This document shows, piece after piece, positions 1-7,035 of a DNA stretch of 14,513 nucleotides. How positions within the stretch are numbered: the first letter of the stretch is position 1; every line of letters starts with the position of its first letter. The notes beneath the pieces are model-generated. The model worked only from the letters and a program-made list of their open reading frames with translations. It was not told the DNA's origin and did not search any database. Location of the stretch: NCBI GenBank assembly GCA_003153875.1, contig PMBY01000085.1:8518-23030 (forward strand). Reading direction: 5' to 3'. Source of the DNA: Myxococcales bacterium. GTDB taxonomy: Bacteria > Myxococcota > Polyangia > Fen-1088. Position numbers and translations under genes: made by a program.

Positions 1-1694
1 CCTGCACGGCAAGCGATCAGTGCCACGAAGCCGGCGTATGCAGTCCCAAGACCGGGGAATGTACCAATCCAAAATCCGGAAACGGAAAAGCCTGCGACGA
101 TGGGTTGAAGTGCACGTCGGGCGACCAATGCGCGGATGGCGTATGCCAAGGGACGCAGGTGTGCCCGAGCTTTGCAACCTGCGACCCCGCCACGGGCCTA
201 TGTCGTGTTGATGGCGGTGGCGACTATCCGATTTTTCCCACCGCTCTCGTCGAGCACGTTTTCGAGCACGCGAGCGGGCCGACGAACAGCAATGGTCTGG
301 TGCGAACGCCAGACGGACAGATCTTCGTAGCCGGCAACTTCTTCAACACGACGGATCTGGGCACCGGGGCCATCAGTACGGAGCAGCCCAACGACCCCGG
401 AAACTCGGCTATCTTCATGGCAAAGCTCGACCCAAGCACGGGGGGTGCGAGCTGGACCCAAGCCTTTCTCGGTTCGCAGACTCAGGGCGTGGCGGCCTTT
501 GCCGCAAACGGATCTGGACAGCTTGGACTCATGGGTGCCTTTTCGGGAGACATCATGATCGGTGACACCGAGTTGCAGGCACTGTCCGCGACCGATCAAT
601 TCATTCTCGCGGCCAGTTCGACAGACGGCAGTGGGCTGTGGGCCAAGCGGGTCAGGTTTTCCGGCAGCAAGACCCAAGCAACCGGCCTGCGGGGAATGGC
701 CGGGGATCCGAGCCCCCAGCCTCAGGGGGGCGCCTTTGTCCTATGTGGAACTGTGAACCAAGACGGAACGGATCTTTCTCCATTGCTCCGCGGAAAGGCA
801 CAGTGGCAAGGCGGCACTGACATCGTTGTAGCGGGCCTGGACGGTGCGGCCGGAGATACCCTGTGGGCGACGCAGGTGGGCGGCGTGAATGACGAGGATT
901 GCGCCGGAGTGGCCATGGACGGGCGATCAAACACATACGTCGTGGGCGGGTACCGGTTCGGAAGCGTGGTGAAGTTCGGCAACCTCCCCGCGCTGCCGAT
1001 GGTGGGCGACCCGAAGGCCGTCCGCATGTTTGTGGCCAAGTTGGGTCCCCAACCTTCCGCCGACAGTGCCGATGCAGATGCCCAAGGTTCATCCAACGGT
1101 CTCAACGCGGTCTGGGCCGTGGATTTCGGCGAACGGTCGCAGACGCAAACCATCGTTTCCACAGCGATGCTTGCGCTCGGTCCCGATGTAGTCGTGGCTG
1201 GCACGATCACGGCTGGAGCGCTTTCTCTGAACGGTGTGGACATGAGCGCCTCCGGCACGTTCCTCGCGAAGCTCGATGGGTCCACGGGAAGTCCAGCCTG
1301 GGTCAAGGGCATCGGCAAAGCCGCGAACGTGAAGGTGACGGCCCTGGCGGAGCGCGCGAACGGAGGACTTCTCCTGACCGGAACCTACTACACCGCGTTC
1401 ACCCTTGGAACGTCGATCTTGCCGGCGCCTCCGCCCAGTGGCTTTGGAGGGACGTTCGTAGCGGAATTGGACAGCAACGGAAACGTTTTGGCAGCCAAGG
1501 GATACGGAGATCCGACCTACGCCAACGGGGCAATGGGGGTAATTGGGCGGACAGACGGGCCTGCTGCGGAGCAGGACGGTTGCTTGCTCATGCTTCAGTT
1601 CCAAGGACGGCTGGATCTGGGCCAGCCAATCGGTTTGATCAGCCCCAGTAACACTCAAGTTCCGGCAATCTGTATCGCGACGCTAGCGCCCTAG
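1..1694 (+). CDS. Cys-rich plus SBBP-type beta-propeller protein, 5' end missing
   Basis: The frame is open from the left edge (first full codon at base 3) to TAG at 1692-1694, giving 563 visible residues. A TTG at 105 and later starts are internal, because the Cys-rich coding pattern continues upstream of them. Visible residues 1-70 form a disulfide-rich module with spaced Cys and motifs such as CDDG, DQC, GVC and CDPATGLC, like the one in the last gene of the window. The rest is a beta-propeller of SBBP type: recurring blades of FVAKL, then W, then a Gly-rich turn, then VVAG/VVGG, then FG. It is paralogous to the next two genes. A Cys pair (codons at 744 and 900; FVLCG and EDC contexts) is conserved in all three. 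A Ser/Asp-rich insertion lies inside one blade near 1053-1095. Role unknown; probably a surface or secreted binding protein. The export signal lies outside the window. Confidence 0.85.
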   Translation, partial: CTASDQCHEAGVCSPKTGECTNPKSGNGKACDDGLKCTSGDQCADGVCQGTQVCPSFATCDPATGLCRVDGGGDYPIFPTALVEHVFEHASGPTNSNGLVRTPDGQIFVAGNFFNTTDLGTGAISTEQPNDPGNSAIFMAKLDPSTGGASWTQAFLGSQTQGVAAFAANGSGQLGLMGAFSGDIMIGDTELQALSATDQFILAASSTDGSGLWAKRVRFSGSKTQATGLRGMAGDPSPQPQGGAFVLCGTVNQDGTDLSPLLRGKAQWQGGTDIVVAGLDGAAGDTLWATQVGGVNDEDCAGVAMDGRSNTYVVGGYRFGSVVKFGNLPALPMVGDPKAVRMFVAKLGPQPSADSADADAQGSSNGLNAVWAVDFGERSQTQTIVSTAMLALGPDVVVAGTITAGALSLNGVDMSASGTFLAKLDGSTGSPAWVKGIGKAANVKVTALAERANGGLLLTGTYYTAFTLGTSILPAPPPSGFGGTFVAELDSNGNVLAAKGYGDPTYANGAMGVIGRTDGPAAEQDGCLLMLQFQGRLDLGQPIGLISPSNTQVPAICIATLAP

Positions 1695-1800
1695 CGAATG
1701 CGATAGCCACGCTGAAAAATCACAAACACGTCACCTGAGCCCGCCACCGGCGGCGGTATCTACGCACAGGACTACTCCCCAGCAGGGGCCTAACCACAGC

Positions 1801-1805
1801 GAGGA
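1801..1805 (+). promoter_or_regulatory. Ribosome-binding site for the 1810 gene
   Basis: GAGGA lies just upstream of the ATG at 1810. It supports that start, which also gives a good lipoprotein signal peptide. Confidence 0.5.
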
Positions 1806-1809
1806 AAAC

Positions 1810-3666
1810 ATGATCCGACACGCACGACGAGGCACCAGGGTTTGCAGCACGCTCCTATTGACAGGGGCGGCGTTGGCGATATTGACCGCGGGCTGCAGCA
1901 GCTCAAGCACGAGCAATCCGTCGGTGCCGGATGCCAGCCCACCCAAGCTCGACACAGCGCCAGCGATGCAACCGGATGCCAGCCCACCCAAGCTCGACAC
2001 AGCGCCAGCGATGCAACCGGATGCCAGCCCACCAGAGCTCGACACAGCGTCAGCACAGGTGCCGGATGCAACTCCACCCAAGCTCGATACAGTGGTCAAC
2101 CCTCCGGACGTGCCTGCGGATCTTCCCATAGCCACCGGCGAGGCTGGCGGCAGGGATGTCGGGACCGGCGATGTCTCGGTCGATCGGCCGCCCTCCCCCG
2201 GACCGGATGCGGGGGACGCACCGGGCGATGGCGGAAGTGCGGATGGGAGCGATGGCGGAGTCATCTGCGCGACTCCCAAGGCGGCCTGGGAATATAGCGT
2301 GGGCCTGTTGCAGAATATCGGGTGGGACAAGGATGGAAGCCTCATCACGGCGGCGACCTACTTCCCCCTCGTCACTCCTGCTGTGTTCGGTTCAAAGCCG
2401 GTGACGGGTTACGGTAGCGCGGACATCCTTGTGTCGAAGATCGACCCGACCTCCGGCAGCGCATCCTGGGTTATCACGGTGGGCGATGAACTGGATCAGA
2501 ACGTCACGAGCGCTGCGGTCAGCAGTGCTGGCCCGGGCGTGATTGGCACCTTCATGGGAACCGTGGACGTCTTCAACGGAAACCAGCCGGACAAGGTTAT
2601 CGTCAACTCGGGAGCGGCCCCTGTCGACTTCATTGCAGGTTTGAGTGACACCGACGGCAGTGGCTTGTGGGCCAAAAAGATCAACCTGGGCAATGGACAG
2701 CTCAACGCAATCGCTGGCCAGCCGCAAAAGGACTATTTTGTCGTGTGCGGTGCCGCGACGAACAACGCCGCCAGTCTTGCCGTCACTGGAACCACCACGC
2801 CCCCTGGAACGCCGGGTGGCGGTAGCGACGTGGTGGTGGCGGCCGTGAAGGCCAGCGATGGAAGCATCATTTGGTCGCACCTATTTGGCGGTGCGATGAA
2901 CCAGATATGCACCGCCGCTACGCTCGATGACGATGGCAATGCCATCTTCGCAGGAGGCTACGCCGGCGCCCTGGACTTCGGCACCGGAGCACTGTCTCCC
3001 GCGCCGACTGGCGCCCGCGACGCGATCCTGTGGGTTGCGAAACTGAACGGCCTGACCGGGGCAACCATGGCGGCCAAGGCGTTCGGGACGACGGGCCAGG
3101 TGCAGGTCGGCCGCGTGACGGCTGATGCTCAAGGAAACGTGATCGTGGCTGGAGCATTGTCCGCCCCGGTAACCTTCGGAAGTGTGACGCTCACGCCGCT
3201 CGGACAAAGCGACGCTTTCGTGGCGAAACTCAATGCCAATCTGGTGCCCTCCTGGGCTAGGCGTTGGGGAAGTTCCACAGGCGCCAGCGGTTGCAACGGC
3301 GTGGCTGTGGGCTCGGATGGAGATGTCACGGTCGTGGGCAGCTTCAGCGGCACGACCGATGTGGGCCCCGGAAGTGCAGTTCTGAAATCAAATGGTACCT
3401 ACCCGACGAACTTGAATCCGTTCGTGGTGAGCCTGAATGGGGCCACGGGCGACACGCTATGCGCACAAGCCTACGGTGATGCCGCTTTCAAAGGAGGATC
3501 CGCCACGGCTGTGGCCGTCAACCGCCGGGCGACCGGCGCGAATCAGGACGCTGTTGCCGTCGTCGGCACTTTCCTCCCGAGCATCAACTTTGGTCCGCCG
3601 ACCAGTACCCTTCTCACGCCGCAGGCCATGTCGGTCGGCGGCAGCGCGTTCCTGCTGCGCATGTAG
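1810..3666 (+). CDS. SBBP-type beta-propeller lipoprotein with repeat stalk
   Basis: 618 residues. The basic start (RHARRGTR), hydrophobic core and LTAGC at 25-29 indicate a lipoprotein acylated on Cys29. Residues 30-150 are a Pro/Asp/Gly-rich stalk that includes four 15-residue repeats (40-98, PDASPPKLDTAPAMQ type). Residues 153-618 are a propeller with blade motifs such as DILVSKIDP (205-213), SGLWAKK (284-290), LWVAKLNG (407-414) and DAFVAKLN (468-475). It is paralogous to the genes on both sides. Cys313 (FVVCG) and Cys367 (NQIC) match the Cys pair of the paralogs and may form a disulfide. It lies 115 bp after the previous stop and 95 bp before the next start, so it may be co-transcribed or have its own promoter. 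The fold is clear; the ligand is unknown. Confidence 0.88.
   Translation: MIRHARRGTRVCSTLLLTGAALAILTAGCSSSSTSNPSVPDASPPKLDTAPAMQPDASPPKLDTAPAMQPDASPPELDTASAQVPDATPPKLDTVVNPPDVPADLPIATGEAGGRDVGTGDVSVDRPPSPGPDAGDAPGDGGSADGSDGGVICATPKAAWEYSVGLLQNIGWDKDGSLITAATYFPLVTPAVFGSKPVTGYGSADILVSKIDPTSGSASWVITVGDELDQNVTSAAVSSAGPGVIGTFMGTVDVFNGNQPDKVIVNSGAAPVDFIAGLSDTDGSGLWAKKINLGNGQLNAIAGQPQKDYFVVCGAATNNAASLAVTGTTTPPGTPGGGSDVVVAAVKASDGSIIWSHLFGGAMNQICTAATLDDDGNAIFAGGYAGALDFGTGALSPAPTGARDAILWVAKLNGLTGATMAAKAFGTTGQVQVGRVTADAQGNVIVAGALSAPVTFGSVTLTPLGQSDAFVAKLNANLVPSWARRWGSSTGASGCNGVAVGSDGDVTVVGSFSGTTDVGPGSAVLKSNGTYPTNLNPFVVSLNGATGDTLCAQAYGDAAFKGGSATAVAVNRRATGANQDAVAVVGTFLPSINFGPPTSTLLTPQAMSVGGSAFLLRM
1927..2100 (+). 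repeat. 45-bp tandem repeat, about 3.9 copies, in the lipoprotein stalk
   Basis: Units begin at 1927, 1972, 2017 and 2062 (ccggatgc at each start). Units 1 and 2 are identical over 45 bp; units 3 and 4 have diverged. The unit is a multiple of three and encodes PDASPPKLDTAPAMQ-like segments, so copy-number change would alter stalk length without breaking the frame. Confidence 0.95.
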
Positions 3667-3700
3667 CCTTTTCGCAGGGTGCCCTTGAAGGCAATCAGCT

Positions 3701-3746
3701 GGGAGAGGGACCGACAGACCTCTCCCGACCAACTCATCCGGAGAGG
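3701..3746 (+). promoter_or_regulatory. Possible switchable RNA leader before the 3762 gene
   Basis: Segment A (GGGAGAGG, 3701-3708) is perfectly complementary to segment B (CCTCTCCC, 3719-3726) with a 10-nt loop. Segment B is also complementary over 7 bp to segment C (GGAGAGG, 3740-3746), the only purine-rich Shine-Dalgarno-like stretch before the ATG at 3762. A:B pairing would free C and B:C pairing would hide it. No U tract follows, so it is not a standard terminator. C is about 15 nt from the ATG, longer than usual. The pairing is seen; regulation is inferred. Confidence 0.35.
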
Positions 3747-3761
3747 CATTCAGAATCCACC

Positions 3762-5882
3762 ATGGCGTCAGCCAAAGCGCGAATTCGTCGGTGGCGTTTC
3801 GGCGTCCTACCTCTGTTGCTCTTTGGCTTGGCGGCCGGGTGCAACAGCAGTTCTAACGAAAAGGTGGATGCCGGACAGCGCAAATACTGTGCTGCTCCTG
3901 ATGCGGGGGCCGGCAAGACCAGTGGTGACGGCCCCGAGGTTCTGCCTGCCACAGAGGCCGATGGTGGGGCTACGGACATAACGCTCGACGGGGAAGTCGC
4001 CATCGACGCGCCTGCTTCGCACGTCGATGACGGGTCCGTGGATGGTGGGGATCCGGGGCGCACCGACCTAGCAACCGATATAGGGGCCACGGATGGAAAC
4101 GGCGGCACGGCCGGAAGCGGCGGCACGGCCAGCGCTGGTGGCACGAGTGGAAACGGGGGAACCACAGGCACGGGCGGGGTCGTTCGCGATGCCTCGCCGG
4201 ATCTTCGGCCAGACGCTGTCAGCGACGCGAAAGACGCCGTTCCTGACGATAGCTTCGCGGCGCCGGATCGTGGATCAAATGATGTCGGCGGTGTGGTGGA
4301 TATGCTTGGCGCTGACAGCGCGCCCGACGTCCCGGCTGATGTGCCACCCCCGCTGCTGGATGCCTCGGTGGATATAGCTCCGCGTGATTCGCCAGCCGGC
4401 AACCCTGATAGCCTGCCAGCCGCATGCGGCGTGAATGGGTGCGATTGGGCAAACCCGTGGCCGGTAGGCGGAGGTTTCTCCGGGCTGGCGATGGCGGCGA
4501 ACGGAACCCTCTGGGCGGCTGGCCAAGTCACCAAACAATTCAATTTCGGAAGTGACGCCGCTCCGGTCCAGAATCTCTACAGTGGCCCGCTGCCCAACGA
4601 CGCTATAATGAAGAGCTTCGACATTGTCCTAATCAAGCTGGATCCCACAACTGGTTGGGCAACAGCGGCTTTTGATTTCGGCGACCCGGGAAACAACGAT
4701 CAAGTTAGCTCGGGCGTGACCGTGGTCTCGGGAGGGAACGTCGGCTTGATCGGCAACTTCACCGGGGAGATCGATTTCACGGCCGCCGGCAGCGATACCG
4801 GTGTATCCGGCCTCGACTACCTCGTCACGTCTCTGTCAGGCGTGGCATTTTATGCCACCTTCGATGGCGCATCGACCGGCAGCTCCGTCACGCCGATCAA
4901 GGAACACGTTGTCGACACCGGCAACGGCAACCTGGTGGCGATTGGTTCAAACCCGACCCAGAATGCCTTCGTCATCTGCGGCGAAGCGGACAAGGTCGTT
5001 CCTCAATCGACCAACGTCAAGGGTCTGCTCACCACGACGTCATCGTGGGTTACTGGTAACGGCCAGGACCTGGTGGTGGCCAAGATCAATGCGGCCGACG
5101 GAACGGTGGTCTGGGGCAAGCAAATTGGCGGTACGGGTGACCAACTCTGCCAGTCTGCGACCATCGACAACAATGGCGATGTGATCATCGTTGGCAAGTA
5201 CAACGGCACGCTGGACTTCGGGGCACCCACCAGCGCGTTCCCCGTGATTGACAACACGAAAGCCATCATCTTCGCTGCCAAGCTGAACGGCGGCAACGGC
5301 GCTGCCATGGTCGCACAGTCCTGGGGCACCTCGGGTCGCTCCGACGTCAACGCTGTCTCGGTCGATGGCAGCAACAACATCCTGTTGGCGGGTAGCATTT
5401 CGGGCGCCATCGATTTTGGCAACGGCGTCAGCATCCCGTACCTTGGTCTGACCGATGCTTACGTCGCCAAGTTCACCACATCACTCACGCCGGTGTGGGC
5501 GAAGGCGTACGGCGATGCCACTCACGACCAGAGCGCCAACAGCATTGCCGCGGACTCCAGCGGAAACGTCTTGGTCGGTGGCACCTACTCGGGCAGCCTG
5601 GGCGCGCTCGGGCTCAGTTCGGCGAGCCCCGACTCGGCCGATGCTTTCATTGCTCAGTTGTCGGGGACGGACGGCTCGCTGGCGTGTGCGCGTTCCTATG
5701 GCGACGCGGCCGGCACTCAGGGTCTTAGCCCCGCCAGCGTGGTTTCGGGCACCACCGGTGGTCTCTCCGGGGCCGTTTTCATGGGAGGCCTGTTCTCGAG
5801 CAGCATGACGCTCGGGAGCACGACGATCAGCACGACCGGTGCTGGAAACCAAGCCCCTTTCGTAGCCCGCCTCGCGCCCTAG
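3762..5882 (+). CDS. SBBP-type beta-propeller lipoprotein with Gly/Thr and Asp-rich stalk
   Basis: 706 residues, the longest of the three paralogs. The N-terminus (RIRRWRF, then a hydrophobic core, then GLAAGC) predicts lipidation on Cys27. Residues 30-220 are a disordered stalk: Asp/Ala/Gly-rich, with a Gly/Thr-rich run at 112-139. Residues 222-706 are the propeller, opening with a CGVNGC motif (222-227) and repeating blades such as IVLIKLDPTTG (288-298), DLVVAKIN (436-443), IIFAAKLNG (502-510) and DAYVAKF (565-571). Turns of the LDFG, IDFG and AYGDA kinds are typical of SBBP repeats. Cys406 (FVICG) and Cys463 (QLC) are the conserved pair; Cys642 in the last blade is shared with the previous paralog (LCAQAYGDA against ACARSYGDA). 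It ends ARLAP, like TLAP in the first paralog. Probably surface-exposed; ligand unknown. Confidence 0.88.
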   Translation: MASAKARIRRWRFGVLPLLLFGLAAGCNSSSNEKVDAGQRKYCAAPDAGAGKTSGDGPEVLPATEADGGATDITLDGEVAIDAPASHVDDGSVDGGDPGRTDLATDIGATDGNGGTAGSGGTASAGGTSGNGGTTGTGGVVRDASPDLRPDAVSDAKDAVPDDSFAAPDRGSNDVGGVVDMLGADSAPDVPADVPPPLLDASVDIAPRDSPAGNPDSLPAACGVNGCDWANPWPVGGGFSGLAMAANGTLWAAGQVTKQFNFGSDAAPVQNLYSGPLPNDAIMKSFDIVLIKLDPTTGWATAAFDFGDPGNNDQVSSGVTVVSGGNVGLIGNFTGEIDFTAAGSDTGVSGLDYLVTSLSGVAFYATFDGASTGSSVTPIKEHVVDTGNGNLVAIGSNPTQNAFVICGEADKVVPQSTNVKGLLTTTSSWVTGNGQDLVVAKINAADGTVVWGKQIGGTGDQLCQSATIDNNGDVIIVGKYNGTLDFGAPTSAFPVIDNTKAIIFAAKLNGGNGAAMVAQSWGTSGRSDVNAVSVDGSNNILLAGSISGAIDFGNGVSIPYLGLTDAYVAKFTTSLTPVWAKAYGDATHDQSANSIAADSSGNVLVGGTYSGSLGALGLSSASPDSADAFIAQLSGTDGSLACARSYGDAAGTQGLSPASVVSGTTGGLSGAVFMGGLFSSSMTLGSTTISTTGAGNQAPFVARLAP

Positions 5883-5915
5883 CCACGACAACCGCGAGCG
5901 TGAGCAAGAAACCCA

Positions 5916-6098
5916 TCACCATAGGAAGATTGCCAGCCGCAAGTCAGGCGTGCGGTATTGAGGTTCGATGCGATGCCCACCCGGAGACAGCGGGACCGTG
6001 CGCATGAGCAGATTGGCGCGCACCAGCCCAGCCGCGTCTTGGTGTCGGTTTTCCGACAGCAGCAGGAGTCGGTATTCCGTGGGCGATAGCGAAGTAAT
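5916..6098 (-). pseudogene. Remnant of an OmpR/PhoB-type winged-helix DNA-binding domain (tentative)
   Basis: The - strand is open from 6098 to TGA at 5918-5916, bounded upstream by TAG at 6101-6099. Its first part reads SLSPTEYRLLLLSEN, closely matching the helix-1 signature of OmpR/PhoB effector domains (L-[ST]-P-T-E-[FY]-R-L-L). A little further on comes VRANLL, at roughly the place of the family's SREELL. After that the similarity fades. There is no receiver domain, no start codon with a ribosome-binding site, and a stop directly before the motif. I read it as a decayed fragment of a response regulator gene. A chance match in GC-rich DNA remains possible. Confidence 0.35.
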
Positions 6099-6218
6099 CT
6101 ATTTCAACAACCGTAAGTAATCCTCCTCAATATCTGGGGCCGGCGATCCGAACATCCTTCTGTGACCGCTGGATTGCAATTCAGCAACAGGACGTGTGCC
6201 TTGGGCCGTCCTTGCCAC

Positions 6219-6224
6219 AGGAGG
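6219..6224 (+). promoter_or_regulatory. Strong ribosome-binding site deciding the start at 6234
   Basis: AGGAGG lies 9 nt before the ATG at 6234. An in-frame upstream start at 6162 would place this site inside the coding region and bury the lipoprotein signal, so 6234 is preferred. Confidence 0.8.
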
Positions 6225-6233
6225 AGTCGGACC

Positions 6234-6995
6234 ATGCCCCAGCCGTTCGCCGTTCGCGCCACCGCTCTGCTGGCCCCATTCATCGCCGCCATTCTGGGAT
6301 GCGATGGTCTGCCGCCGGTAGAAAGCCCGACCGCGCCCGCACTCAGTGCCGAGCCTCTTGCGGCGTCCAACGTCCCTGACCAAGGCAAGGCCAATGTCGA
6401 GATGGTGATCAACGCCTCGCCGCGGGTGGATGCCATGGCGAGTTCCACGGGACACGTAGCCAGCAATTCCTCAGTCATCTTGCAGGTCACGGCCAGCGAT
6501 CCTGACCACGACTCGCTCAGCTTCGCCTGGACCAGCACCTGCCCCGGTGCATTTGATCGGGCCAATCGAGATCAAGTCACATTTGTCGCTGGCACATTGA
6601 GCGCGGACACGGATTGCGCCTTCCAAGTCATCGTCCGTGATGGCCACGGTGGAACCGCCAAGGGCACGCTGGTCCTGTCGTCCTCCGTGCCCGTGATCAA
6701 CGTTGCCCCCACCATGGACCTCGTCTACCAGTCGGCAGACGTGGCCGATGTCGCGGAAGTGGTCCCGCTGCGCGCCAGCGCCACCGATCCAGAAGGGCAA
6801 TCCCTAACCTGGATATGGAAAGCCAGCGCCGGTGAATTCTCTGACCAGAACGACCAGGCCGGATCCAGCGAGGTGAACTGGACCGCACCGGCAAGCCCCG
6901 GCGTTCGCTGTACCATTACCGCGACTGCCACGGATCCAGGGGGCGCCAGCGCCTCCTACGTCTTCACGGTCCAGGTACAGGGCGCGGGCGAATAG
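6234..6995 (+). CDS. Small Ig-like/PKD-like repeat lipoprotein
   Basis: 253 residues from the ATG with the AGGAGG site. The short signal peptide ends in AILGC, so Cys23 is the predicted lipidated residue. A linker (24-70) leads to two Ig-like/cadherin-like beta-sandwich domains. Domain 1 (about 72-150) has ASDPDHDSLSFAWTSTC and DCAFQVIVRDG, with Cys103 and Cys128 likely paired. Domain 2 (about 156-250) has APTMDLVYQS, SATDPEGQSLTWIW, NWTAP and CTITATATD, with Cys226 unpaired. The DPD/DPEG loops resemble calcium-binding cadherin-like sites. It is a shorter paralog of the 7036 and 12716 genes and lacks their N-terminal beta domain. It runs head-on into the 7036 gene across 40 bp. Probable structural or adhesive surface lipoprotein; specific function unknown. 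Confidence 0.85.
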   Translation: MPQPFAVRATALLAPFIAAILGCDGLPPVESPTAPALSAEPLAASNVPDQGKANVEMVINASPRVDAMASSTGHVASNSSVILQVTASDPDHDSLSFAWTSTCPGAFDRANRDQVTFVAGTLSADTDCAFQVIVRDGHGGTAKGTLVLSSSVPVINVAPTMDLVYQSADVADVAEVVPLRASATDPEGQSLTWIWKASAGEFSDQNDQAGSSEVNWTAPASPGVRCTITATATDPGGASASYVFTVQVQGAGE

Positions 6996-7028
6996 TTGGA
7001 CCGTCGATTGCCGGGTGACTTGGTTCAA
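6996..7028. terminator. Hairpin in the convergent gap (possible two-way terminator)
   Basis: TTGGACC (6996-7002) pairs with GGTTCAA (7022-7028) with one G-U pair, extended by GTC/GAC (7003-7005 with 7017-7019). It fills nearly all of the 40-bp gap between two convergent genes. No U tract follows on either strand, so termination is inferred from position. Confidence 0.3.
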
Positions 7029-7035
7029 TTCGCTG

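Larger units (their letters stand above)
5883..6233. other. Intergenic region, 351 bp
   Basis: No intact gene is seen. It holds a possible decayed winged-helix fragment on the - strand (listed separately), a perfect 6-bp hairpin TGTCGG-TTTT-CCGACA at 6043-6058 without a U tract, and the leader of the 6234 gene. No convincing promoter hexamers were found. Confidence 0.6.

Noticed and set aside
1927..2100. Tandem repeat as a CRISPR-like array
   Set aside because: There are no spacers; the repeats are directly adjacent and in frame with the lipoprotein.
1731..2348. - strand open frame (205 codons) with apparent protein repeats
   Set aside because: The repeats are only the antisense of the 45-bp tandem repeat in the real + strand lipoprotein.
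3734..4543. - strand open frame (269 codons) opposite the third propeller gene
   Set aside because: Low-complexity Ser/Pro sequence mirrors the Gly/Asp-rich stalk on the + strand; no signal or domain.
6043..6058. Perfect 6-bp hairpin with a TTTT loop as a terminator of the third propeller gene
   Set aside because: It has no U tract after the stem, lies 160 bp past the stop, and falls within the possible winged-helix remnant.
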